Source: Actinomucor elegans (lineage: Eukaryota; Mucoromycota; Mucoromycetes; Mucorales; Mucoraceae). Taken from it: a stretch of DNA of 64,000 bases. The notes under the pieces are model-generated. The model saw nothing but the letters and a program-made list of their open reading frames with translations. It did no database searches and was not told the DNA's origin. Of the stretch, positions 37,698-47,985 are shown piece after piece. A program made the position numbers and the translations under genes. Where the stretch lies: positions 1,054,001-1,118,000 of the forward strand of contig JAMSLZ010000009.1 of NCBI GenBank assembly GCA_026027325.1, read 5' to 3'. Positions within the stretch are counted from its first letter, which is position 1, and every line of letters begins with the position of its first letter.

Positions 37698-38539
37698 ATG
37701 AGTCCAACTGTAGACAATACTATTGTGAAGCAGCAAAAAACAGCAGCAGAGTTTGATAGATTCGTAGAAAGATTTTTGAAAGATTGCTTGAGAGCAATAT
37801 CGTAAATAGATTACGAAAACAAACTTTCAGCATTAAGAGTAATTATAATGTTTTGTCTAGATTACCGTTGATATTGGAAATGTACGAACCCATTTTGCCC
37901 GAACTCAAAGAAGAAATAGAAAATATTCACATACAGGGTGAAGCTTACATGCTTCAGGAATTTAAGGTATAATTCACCTATTTTATTAAAATCGAAGCAA
38001 AAAGAAAAACTGATATAGCAATGGATCATCTTTAGAACGGCGTAAATCGAATTATTGAAGCTAGAGATCTGATACAAAAACAAAATAAACTGGATAACCT
38101 GAAGCAAGAAGCAAAAATCAAAAATAATGATAAAATTTTGTTGGTACCTACACCCACTCAAGTGACAATGGGTACTATATATAAAGAAAAGCAAGCAGAG
38201 TTAATTCGATTGCAAATCGAGTTGGATCAAGTAGGCCAAGGATTTCAACATTGAACGTCCCTGAACTCATCGTCTGTCTGTTTAGGTGACAGAGGAAAAT
38301 TATGACCTGATGAACAAGATCGAATTGTTAGATAAAGAATTTTCTGATAAAGAGACAAGAGCCAAAGAAGAAGTTGGTTGGTTTAACGAGGTGAGAGAAA
38401 TGCAAATAATTTTTTTTATAACTATTAACCCATTTAATGGCTTACTTTTTACTAGTGTGTTGAAATAGCAAGCTCATTACCGACAGAGGAGTTGATTGAA
38501 TTAATGCACAAATTAGATATAAAGAATCCAAGAATGTAA
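37698..38539 (+). CDS. Probable Nnf1/PMF1-like kinetochore (MIND complex) protein
   Basis: Five exons (37698-37801, 37831-37966, 38036-38230, 38286-38390, 38456-38539) join exactly in frame to 207 residues, provided a 29-nt GTAAAT...TTTCAG intron at 37802-37830 is accepted; without it the frame stops after residue 35. The product starts with FDRFVERFLKDCLRAIS, resembling the Nnf1 opening 'F...FE..L..TL..IS'. Later come FKNGVNRIIEARDLIQKQNK and LDNLKQEAK, matching the Nnf1 'EF..I..E..+...LN.LD.L..EA' block, then KEKQAELIRLQIELDQVTEE, a C-terminal coiled coil. Length is typical for Nnf1. Nnf1 partners Mis12/Mtw1, Dsn1 and Nsl1 at kinetochores. The assignment rests on pattern memory and another small coiled-coil protein is possible. 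Confidence 0.55.
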
Positions 38540-39665
38540 ATATGGAATTATGCATTAAGGAAACGTCTATTATACCCTTTTACAATATATATCATAATGA
38601 TGTATTAACTTGTATTGATTGAATCAATAAAGATTGCGTTTCATATTGATGAAGCTGAACAGTAGTTGAAGGTATATCTGACGTGATACCGTGATTAATT
38701 ATGCAAAGATATTTATACACAAAAAATAAATCAACGTTTATACAGAATTTTTATGTGTATCGAATAACATAAAGATCATATTCTGTTTCCTTTAAAACTA
38801 TCGAGCTTTCTTGTCATTTAAAATGAACTCGCCACGCCTTACGTTATGACGTTCATTTTCAACATAAAATATTAACAGTGTCATCATCTGGGAAAAGATA
38901 TACGTCGCCAGCTTGACAAATAGTTGTAAAAGCAGATGCGTTTCATCAAATCAGTATACCGCTTCTACTTTCAAATAAATACAGGTTTATGAACCTATTA
39001 CAGTTGCCGACTTGAGCGAACATTAACCGGTGTCAAAACATATCTTCCTTATTTGTAACGTTGGCTAGGCTCCTCTTTTCCTACCGATTCTGCCAAGCGT
39101 CACTAAATAGCCATCCATGTCTACATATTAATCACTTTGTTTTTCCAACTGTGATGTATGCTACATGGCGATGTACTATTTGCACAACAATCTTCGACAG
39201 TATAGAGTACCTGTTTTTGCGGGCTAGGGCATGGCCCAGGCCTTATACAATTATAAACTCCACAATAAGTCATTTGTATAAAGTGTATAAATATATTAGC
39301 TAGCAGAAAAAAAAGACTGAATTTAAATAGTAAGTATGAGCTGTAGCTTCCAGCTAGATCTTTCATCCATCGAGATGATCTTGATGGTATTAGATAAAGC
39401 TGATATTGAAATCATGTTACATATCTCAAATTGAGGCCTTTGGTGTATGAAGAAGTGGAGTAGTGCTGCTGTATAAAAAAGAAACCTCGATAGTATATTC
39501 TACCATATGCTTATTCTATTGAGTACTTCTTTACTCATATTACGGAATAACTTTAAAATAATCAAAGAATTAGATCAGAAGGTGTAATCAGATAACAATA
39601 TAAAACGTTCCCGCGTTTTTCTGGTTTCTCCAGCCAGGGTCTTTTCTTTCACGCTAATATACATC
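38540..39665. other. Intergenic region / PDH E2 promoter
   Basis: No gene seen in 1.1 kb. A TATAAAA element at 39599-39605, about 60 bp before the E2 ATG, is a candidate TATA box. Confidence 0.55.
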
Positions 39666-40520
39666 ATGTTGAGAACCACTACTAAAACCCTTGTGAATAT
39701 TACTACAAGAACCTTGGTCCGATCTGCACCTGTATTAGTCCGTCAACAAGCACGATACTTGACTACGACTAGGTACACATTTACAATAGCCATACACCAT
39801 CATACTAACTTATTGACAGTCGTAAAGTAGGCGCTCTTCGTGTATTCTCTTATGGCATCGTTCAACCAAAAGAAAAACGTTTCTACAGCTCCAAAAGTAA
39901 AGATTAAATCAATGAGTTTATTTGGATAGAAAGACTTAATACTGTGATTTTTAGGTTTCCCTCATCATAATGTGATTGCTATGCCTGCTTTATCACCTAC
40001 GTAACGAGCTCTTTTATTCAGCACAACTAACATGATCTAATCGTTTATATTGCTAGCATGACTGCAGGTGGTATTGGCAAATTTCAAAAGGTTGTTGGCG
40101 ATGCTATCAATCCCGGCGACGTTTTAGTAGAAATTGAAACTGATAAAGCTCAAATGGATTTTGAGTGTCAAGAGGAAGGTTATGTAGCCAAGATTCTTGT
40201 TAATGAAGGTGATAAAGATATTCCTATTGGAAAGGTATAAAATAAATATAGGGGTAAAGAGAATGACACTTATCTATAAACCTTATGTAGCCTATTGCTA
40301 TTTTTGTTGATGATGAGTCTGATATTGAAGCATTCAAGGATTTTACCTTGCAAGATATCGAACCCGCTCCTGCTGCAACTGTTGCAGAACCTGTTAATAA
40401 CTTGGAAGAAAAGAAGATTGAAGTAGCCATACCTAAAGGTAACGTGTTTTGCATTGCACAATATAATTAGATATCACTGACGTTAAACAATATTAAGTAG
40501 CTCCTGTAGTTACTCCACAA

Positions 40521-40552
<32 letters not shown>

Positions 40553-41282
40553 TCAGCATATTGCTGTTCCCGCCGCTTATGCGCCTCAACAAATGGATGC
40601 CTTTCAAGATGAGCCTACAACCAGTATGCGCAAGATCATTGCCTCTCGTCTTACAGAATCCAAGCAAACTGTGCCTCACTACTACCTCACTACTGAGATT
40701 AACATGTCTAAAGTCAGTAAACTTCGTCAGGTTCTCAATAGCAGCTCTGAAGGTCAGTACAAACTCTCAATCAACGACTTTATCATCAAAGCAGCTGCAT
40801 CCGCTTTAAGCGCTGTCCCTGAAGTAAACTCTGCCTGGCAGGGTGATTTTATTCGTCAGTATCACCATGCAGACATCTGTGTTGCTGTAGCCACACCTTC
40901 TGGACTTATTACACCTATAATTGGTCAAGCTGAACAAAAAGGCTTGAGTGCTATTTCTCAGCAAGTCAAGAGCATGGCTATGCGTGCTCGCGAAGGCAAG
41001 TTAACACCTAATGAATATCAGGGTGGCTCTTTTACTATTAGTAACTTGGGCATGTACGGTGTCAATGATTTTACTGCGATTATTAATCCGCCTCAGTCGT
41101 GTATCTTGGCAGTGGGAGGTACACAACAAAAGGTCGTAGCAGATGCCGCAGGATTTGCAGTATGTGAAGTCATGGAGGTGACTTTGAGTGCTGATCATCG
41201 CGTCGTAGACGGTGCTGTAGGTGCTACTTGGTTGAAATCGTTCAAGGGTTTTATGGAGAATCCTTTAAACATGTTATTATAG
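39666..41282 (+). CDS. Dihydrolipoyllysine acetyltransferase (pyruvate dehydrogenase E2)
   Basis: Six exons (39666-39772, 39820-39896, 39955-40000, 40057-40234, 40291-40438, 40501-41282) total 445 residues. The N-terminus ([20 protein letters not shown]) is a mitochondrial presequence. One lipoyl domain follows: [31 protein letters not shown] (lipoyl lysine in ETDKA). Then comes a linker with ten consecutive alanines from a GCT repeat. The catalytic domain begins [20 protein letters not shown] and ends with [13 protein letters not shown], holding the active-site His and Asp. The peripheral subunit-binding domain normally between lipoyl and catalytic domains is absent, and the 62-nt intron there cannot hide it. 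Reaction: transfer of acetyl from lipoate to CoA in the PDH complex. The last intron ends AAGTAG, a tandem acceptor; both choices keep the frame. Paralogue or specialised E2 remains possible. Confidence 0.92.
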
Positions 41283-41415
41283 AGTAAAAGCTTTCTTTTT
41301 ATTATTTAGTTATTAGTAAAAAAAAAAAAAAAAAAAGTGCTGGTACAATGCTATAGTTAATATAACGAAAAAGTAGAGTGGGGAAGTATAAGAGTAGGGG
41401 AGGTGGGGAATATGT

Positions 41416-42702
41416 TTATCGACCATAAGCCAATGAATCCAGAGATAAAATAGCTTCTGCTTTTGATGCTAAATCAGTTAAAGACTGAGTTAATTGTGAT
41501 AGAGCATAAGCTTGCTCTGGTCTGACTTGTCTTCTTAAGTGTTCTAGTCTATCCAGTGCTTGATCAAAATCGGCCAATTCATATTTACCAGGAGGAGGGG
41601 GTGTTGGAGAAGGTTGTTTTGGTGTAGCTAATTGAATTGGAGGTGGTGACATTTGATTCAAGTTTGAATGTTGCTGCGGTGACTGGTACTGTTGTTGTGG
41701 TGATTGATACTGCTGCTGTGGTGATTGATATTGATGCTGTGGTGATATATAAGATTGTTGAGGAGATACATATGATTGTTGAGGAGATACGTAGTGTTGG
41801 GATTGAGAAGAAGGTGGAGTTAATGGAGGTAAGGCAAGTGGAGGTAGAGTAGATGGCAATGAAGAGCTGGACGAGTTTGAATCTCTTCTACCAAACAATG
41901 ATTCTAACCGATAAGATTGACGTTCAGAAGAAATAGGAGGCAAGAAGCTTTTTTGTTGTTGAGTATCAAGCTGAGGCTTTGTGAATAGAGGGGGAGGAGG
42001 AATCTTATCAGATAAAGGAGTATTATGATTTGGTGATAACAGATAGTGGTGTTGCTTCTTTTTCGGTAATTCCATCTTCTTCTTCTTTAGCACAACATAA
42101 TCTTCAATTTCGGGCACTTGCTTTATCGCTGTTGGTGGTTCTTCTTCCTCTTCTTCTTCGATTTCTTCTTCATCACTACCTTGTGCTACAATGATTCGTT
42201 TTCTTCTCTTAATAACACTGCGTTTCATACTAACTGGTCTATGAACGTTATGTAGTTTATAGTATAAACCACAGGCATTACAAATAGTATTGCCTTGTTC
42301 ATCTCTTCGCCATAAAGGAGTAGTTGTTGTTCTACAATTAGCACAGATGAGCGCTTGTCTATTCACTTGATGTTGATTAAAAGCAGGACATCCAGCACAA
42401 GAAGTGGAACCACCAGTACCATTACATTGACCTCCACCGGGACACGTACCACCACCACAGTCATTGGTATTCGTTGTAACAGTGGGTGTCTTTTTATGAA
42501 GTGTTCTTTTTAATGTAGGAGGTCTTAGCGTGTTTCGAGCCTTGAGATAAAGACCACAAGCATTACAAATAGTTTCACCATTAGGACCTCTTCTCCAAAG
42601 TGGAGTAGTTGTAGTTCCACAGTTGGCACATTCCGTAGCAGATACTGAATCTACCTTCTTTTTTGAATCGCTTGTAGTAGTAGTTGAAAGTGTTTCCATC
42701 AT
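41416..42702 (-). CDS. Iron-regulatory GATA transcription repressor (SRE/Fep1/Urbs1-type)
   Basis: A single exon encodes 428 residues with two GATA zinc fingers. Finger 1 starts [15 protein letters not shown] at about residue 25, finger 2 starts [15 protein letters not shown]; both are C-x2-C-x17-C-x2-C. Between them lies [19 protein letters not shown], the four-cysteine region (C-x5-C-x8-C-x2-C) that defines fungal iron-responsive GATA repressors such as Fep1, SreA and Urbs1 and is needed for iron sensing. After finger 2 comes a basic tail ([10 protein letters not shown]), an acidic run of glutamates and a Pro/Gln-rich region with several copies of SPQQ(Q/S)Y. The expected role is repression of siderophore and iron-uptake genes when iron is plentiful. 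A perfect ATCTGATAA lies 27 bp upstream of the ATG. Convergent with the E2 gene, 133 bp apart. Confidence 0.92.
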   Translation of the reverse strand: MMETLSTTTTSDSKKKVDSVSATECANCGTTTTPLWRRGPNGETICNACGLYLKARNTLRPPTLKRTLHKKTPTVTTNTNDCGGGTCPGGGQCNGTGGSTSCAGCPAFNQHQVNRQALICANCRTTTTPLWRRDEQGNTICNACGLYYKLHNVHRPVSMKRSVIKRRKRIIVAQGSDEEEIEEEEEEEPPTAIKQVPEIEDYVVLKKKKMELPKKKQHHYLLSPNHNTPLSDKIPPPPLFTKPQLDTQQQKSFLPPISSERQSYRLESLFGRRDSNSSSSSLPSTLPPLALPPLTPPSSQSQHYVSPQQSYVSPQQSYISPQHQYQSPQQQYQSPQQQYQSPQQHSNLNQMSPPPIQLATPKQPSPTPPPPGKYELADFDQALDRLEHLRRQVRPEQAYALSQLTQSLTDLASKAEAILSLDSLAYGR

Positions 42703-42728
42703 GATAATAATAAGAAAGAAAAAAAGAA

Positions 42729-42737
42729 ATCTGATAA
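42729..42737 (+). promoter_or_regulatory. ATCTGATAA: consensus Fep1/SRE-type GATA site in the GATA gene's own promoter
   Basis: The plus strand reads ATCTGATAA, an exact match to the ATCWGATAA element of SRE/Fep1-type repressors, 27 bp upstream of the GATA gene's ATG. A near match (reverse strand ACTGATAAAA) lies at about 42902-42911. Autoregulation is inferred. Confidence 0.5.
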
Positions 42738-43922
42738 CAAGGCCCTCGGTTCCCTCCTAAAAACCAAAAAAAATCATATTCAGTTTTTTCGCTTTGGGTG
42801 TTGATTGTATATTTTGTATTATAAAAATCATTTAATCAGCGGAGATCAAAGAAAACATCGATTGATTTTTGATTACCATCTTTTTACCAGTAAGAAAAAT
42901 TTTTTATCAGTTAGATCATCCGGATGTTACATATAGTAGCTGAGTTGTTCCTAAAGCACCCATCATATCTTATTAATAACTGTCAAGCATCGAAGGCTAT
43001 TCTTTCAACAAGAACACTTTGATCGAGACAACGATTGATATTATCAGCCCCTTGCATAGCCGATCCTAATCAGAATTACGCAGATAACCACTAAAAATGT
43101 ATATATCTATAAAATCGGAAAATGATCGAGATAGCTACGCGTTCATTGGAAATACAACTATTTTCAGCCACTTTGATCTTTTTTTTTGATACTACAGCTT
43201 CTAGAGCAGCGAATCTCGACGGCTGAATTGCTTTGCGCGCTAGAAAGTATCCGATAGGATTCACTTTTTTTTTACCATCAGATGTTTGAATTTGTGAGTA
43301 ATATCACGAATCACAAAAATTATTCCGGCAGGAGTGAGGGTGCTTCTAGGTGTTTATACGGGTTACTATTTGCTGCGGAGATACATTCTAGAGTAAACTT
43401 ACGTGGGAAATCCATTGACGTGTTGATTGGGTCATTGGGTTTTAAATCATTTAATTTCGAGTTACAGATATTTCTGCCTCTATATTTTAAAACAGCTTGT
43501 GCATAATAAAGGTTTTGATTAATGCAATCTCTCTTAACAGAATCTATGCAATTTTTAATTGTGTATCGAATGGTATAAGTATGAAGTGATTTTTCATGAT
43601 TATGATCTGAACTATTTCGATTCTACTCAAATATTTTTGATTTTATTTCAAAATTGATTTTTTTTAAATATGACAAAAATACAAAAGAAAAGAAAAACAC
43701 ATTAAAACGTATTAAAGAGCTTTTGCATTAGAAACTATACTTAAAGAAATCCTTTTCATAGTCAAAAGCTACATAAATATTTGAAAATTATTACTCAAAG
43801 GGGATTACCTTACAAAAAAAAATTTGGACCAATTAGTTTTGAGTTTCTTTGACTCAGCTTTGTTCTTATTCTTCACTTGCTTCAAATTTTTTATTATTGT
43901 TATTATTATTATTATTATTATT
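42738..43922. other. Intergenic region between divergent GATA and unknown genes
   Basis: No gene seen. The right end carries a (TTA)n microsatellite at about 43886-43922 that runs directly into the ATG of the next gene. Confidence 0.5.
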
Positions 43923-45106
43923 ATGCCGGAATGTGTAGATTACAAAGGTTGGAATCAATCACAGAAACGAAACAAACATCATGATACACTCTTTAAAGCG
44001 AAATCGGATATACTTTTGTTAAAAAAGAGACCTAAGACTCCTGTTGTATGGCCTAGAAAATTCTACAAGTACCGTATTCAATGGATTTAGATCGATCCAT
44101 AAAAACTAACTGGCATTCAGTAGTTCTCGCAATTTAGGGCCGAGAAAGATATACACTTTACCTAAAATCAATAATGCAGCCAAAGTAGATGTAGATTTAC
44201 AAAGGAAATACAAAAGAAAAGCATGGGATCCTGTTCTTTTTCCCACTCGATCAGAAACTATCCCATCAAAGGAGACATCACAAGAAGAATACAACAACGT
44301 TATCAATAATGATTTACAAGATTATGTGAGCCATATTATCAAGAAATCAAATCCTGATAAGCCAGTTGACGAACAAAACGCAGACGTGATCAAAAACTTG
44401 TCTTTGCAGCTAATGGACCGTGTATTCAATTCGATGGCCAACCCTGTACCACCAATACCATCATTAGCTCAAGAGCCAATAAAGAAAAAGAGATTCATTG
44501 GGAATGTAGAAGAGCGCTTGGCTCAAGAAGAAGAATATTTCAAGTCTTTTGCAGCCAACAAGTCAGTTTTGGATTGGGAATTTATGCTGTCGAATGTTAT
44601 ACAAGCGAAACTGCCGCCAATGTAAGTTAGATTTGAATGGATTAATCGACTACTAACTCGTTTCAAAGAGTGATTGAAAGAGTTAAGAGACAAATGGATT
44701 TGATTACAGGAAAAAAGACGCCAGGTAAATGGTTTTTTAAGACAGTCATGACAATGGACTCATTTTTTTTAATTGTATATAGCAATAACCAATATGAATG
44801 TTACACCATCTCCATTATCAGATTTAACCATATCTGATACAGAATGTAAGGAAGATAAAAAAAAGTAGCCCTAATAGAAATTAACTATAAATTCAAGTGG
44901 AAATGCAACAAGCCATCATCAAAGCGACTAATACAGTCGAAGACAGTCAATATCAATTCGAAGAACGAGACGCACCATTCGAAGAAGATATGAGATGGTT
45001 AATGGATCTTACCAGAAAAGATCAAGATACCCAACAGAAAGAGATTGATAGGATTCAATTGGATTATACTAATCATGTATTGGATTTAAAACCTGCTTTC
45101 TTTTAA
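43923..45106 (+). CDS. Unrecognised five-exon gene (324 aa)
   Basis: Exons 43923-44068, 44121-44621, 44669-44724, 44783-44845 and 44898-45106 join in frame to 324 residues with canonical GT/AG borders, so the gene is very likely real. It starts MPECVDYKGWNQSQKRN and is basic early on (LQRKYKRKAWDPVLFPTRSE). A mid-region of charged helices follows (GNVEERLAQEEEYFKSFAAN, VLDWEFMLSNVIQAKLPPM), then a final helical block with RWLMDLTRKDQDTQQKEIDR. There is no signal peptide, membrane segment or known catalytic motif. The helical, charged make-up would suit a structural or complex subunit (nuclear or kinetochore-type), but I do not recognise a family. AATAAA overlaps the stop. Confidence 0.7.
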
Positions 45107-45594
45107 ATAAAATCATCTTATAACTGCAATGGTCGTAATAGATATAATAGAAAAGTATTTTACACCAGCTTGCTTTTTGTTGTGCGTATCGTTCTTGAAT
45201 ATCGTCCTATTAAGTATAGTATAAACATATTTTTGATTTTATTGAACATAATTGTATCAATATGTTTTAAAAGAGTCTCCGTTGATTATGTATAAAACAC
45301 AATATAAAACACAGTTTTGAAGTTATACTTTATTATGTCAAAGTGGGCTTTGCCTCTCATAGTCGAATAATTAAATACATTGATGTTTTTAAAGTGTATT
45401 AATATTGCTTGCTTAGAACTTCTTGGAGCATCAAATTGTGTAAGTAACATGCTATATTTCCTTGAGATTACCGAGGTTTATTTGAAATGAAATTTATGTA
45501 AGCTCTACTTTTGTTTTATAATGACAAACAATACCTTATAATAACAAATATTCACGTACACTTTAATATGCCCACTACATGATTTTACTACAAA

Positions 45595-45840
45595 CTATGT
45601 CCCTGAAATTGGGTTTACTATATTACCAGATAACTGATATAAAAGAGCTACACTTGCCATCATCACTACAATATTCTCTTGAGTTTTACTGGATGTTAGT
45701 TTTAACCATAGGTCTAGCGGAAGCTCGTTCAAAACTTTAAAGATTGTATCCAGAAATCTCTTTTCATGACCAGCAATTATCGATATGCAGAAAGCATCTT
45801 GGCAACGTTTTTGCATAGTATCCAGTGATATGATGACCAT
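45595..45840 (-). CDS. Small hypothetical protein (81 aa), doubtful
   Basis: Open frame starting MVIISLDTMQKRCQDAFCIS, with a plausible hydrophobic helix (VVMMASVALLYQLSG) near the C-terminus. No known family and no splice support. It lies 3' of the unknown five-exon gene in convergent orientation. Could be a chance frame. Confidence 0.22.
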   Translation of the reverse strand: MVIISLDTMQKRCQDAFCISIIAGHEKRFLDTIFKVLNELPLDLWLKLTSSKTQENIVVMMASVALLYQLSGNIVNPISGT

Positions 45841-47586
45841 TCTGTATTTTCTTTAATTAATCTTTTTTTTTCTATCAAAGCCTGCCTTTTCTATCTTTTA
45901 GAAATAACGTTATCATAACTCGAGTGCTTTAAATGCAATAAAATGCAGTAAAACTATATTTGAGTGTATTTTAAATATATTGAATATATTCTATCAATAT
46001 ATTATGCTTCTCGAATGTATTTTTCAGATTTTACAAAAATAAATAATTTTGTACATGTTTGTTTTAAAGGTTTTATGTTAACCACCTCATAAAACCGTCA
46101 GATGTGCTTGTCTTTCACTTTACATTCCTGAACTTGACTCTATCGAGCAATAATAAATATACTCGCATTTTGACTGCTAGCTCATGTCATAATACATGCT
46201 ACAAATCATATATCTTTTAACTTCCTTGATAAGTGTCCAGTGATAATCAGCTATATAACCTACATAGGATGAATCATTTACCGGTATTCGTGATACATAA
46301 ACGATGGCCATATACTATGTAAAAGCTTTGGTCCAGTCATTCCCTAATTAACGGGAATCGATTAAATAATGTCAAGTGAATTGAATATGTGTTGATAAAA
46401 TTTCAATCTGGGCTAATGGATATATATATAGACATATATTTTTAATAACTGAAATTCCAATTCTCACATTTCTTGTTCAAATTCTTTTAATCCATTAATT
46501 ATCACAAAAACTTTGTATTTAGCTTTTATGAGCTTGCCTATTAACCGGTACACAGTGATCACCTGTAAATGGCTGTAGTAGCTTTAGACAGTTGAATAAT
46601 AAGAAACTGGGTATTTTATTGGTTGTAATGTGCATTTGAGAAATATCACTATACAACTCTCGTAGAAGATTTGCTCACTGACAAGTAAATAAATTTAAAG
46701 TCTTTCAATAGAGTACACTTGCTATTTTAAACGATCGATAGTACAAAGGTAAACATTTTTTAGTATATATTTATTTTATACTATCAATTAATGTAATGTA
46801 TACACGAATCGGTGAGGATTTTGTTCTACAACGCTTTTTAGCGTTGCGCTTAATATATAACATTGAATATACAAAAAATGACAGATCACGGTATATAATT
46901 TTTAGGTTATAGCTAGACAATGGTTGTAACAGATATATGAACTTGTTTTAGGCTCTTACTAGTTCACCCGATGGGGTATTAAGCTATTATCGATCAAATA
47001 TATACCAGTTTACGTGGAATGCATGCAATAATTTACGAGACATAACTAAACTATAGCATAATCATTATACTTCAATCTAGCAATAGGTTTAGTTTATTCA
47101 ATGCTTCATTATAAACTTGTTCTATTTATCAAATTCGGCATTGAACTGAAATGTAATACTTGAACGGTGCTACACTATGTCAAGATACAAGCATTATGTG
47201 CATTTAAAGTCTCAATTCATCTAATCTGAAATAAAACAACAATATAGTACTACTTAAGAAGATACCTCAAGGTATGCAATATCTAGATTTTGATCTTTCT
47301 TTTGCGTTAATAAACAAGCCGCACGGTCAGTATGATTCGATCGTTTTAGTCTATTTTTTAATTTGTATTCCATATAACCCTCAACATCTATACCTTTTGC
47401 TGGTTATCGTCTTATTTATTTCCTTAGCGGTGGTATGAATAGGTATATAATAACTAATAAAGATGATGTAGATGTTGTAACTGATTTCTCAATGTCGGAT
47501 TTAAAACCGGTAAAATTCGTAGCTGTCAATGTATGCCGTAATCTTCCAGAGATCAGGCCTTTTTTCAACATTTCTACATTGCTCGA

Positions 47587-47620
47587 TCAATTTCAATTTA
47601 ATGTCGCATCAGATGACTAC
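47587..47620 (+). repeat. Dispersed intergenic repeat copy
   Basis: Contains ATCAATTTCAATTTAATGTC, then GCATCAGATGAC. Confidence 0.55.
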
Positions 47621-47749
47621 TGTAAATTCAAAAAAGATTCATTGTATTTATTATAACAGTCATTTGATTCAATTTCAATAGACACACTATAGCGTAGAAA
47701 TGCGCAATAAATTATAGTTATTTCAAGGAAACATGTTCTAGATCTACAG

Positions 47750-47799
47750 ATCACTTGATCAATCCCGAAGAAATGTTGCATCTGATTAGTAAAGCATAT
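47750..47799 (+). repeat. Dispersed intergenic repeat, diverged copy
   Basis: Contains GATCAATCCCGAAGAAATG then TTGCATCTGATTAGTAA. Confidence 0.5.
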
Positions 47800-47925
47800 T
47801 TAAAATAAAGCTTTTGATATACTAAACTCTTATTTTACTAGAATACAATGAGCCTACTCTTTTATTATGCACCAATAGTATATTACAAGTATTTCATATC
47901 AACTGAATCTAATGATATTTAGATC

Positions 47926-47985
47926 TTTTAGCTGATCCTGATTTAATGTGGCATGAGATGACTAGTACTCGTCCAGAATAAACTG
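47926..47985 (+). repeat. Dispersed intergenic repeat copy
   Basis: Contains TTTAATGTGGCATGAGATGA followed by CGTCCAGAATAAACTGCCA; core and tail both present. Confidence 0.6.

Noticed and set aside
47435..47656. 73-codon plus-strand frame
   Set aside because: Its last third is the dispersed repeat core read as protein; no independent coding evidence.
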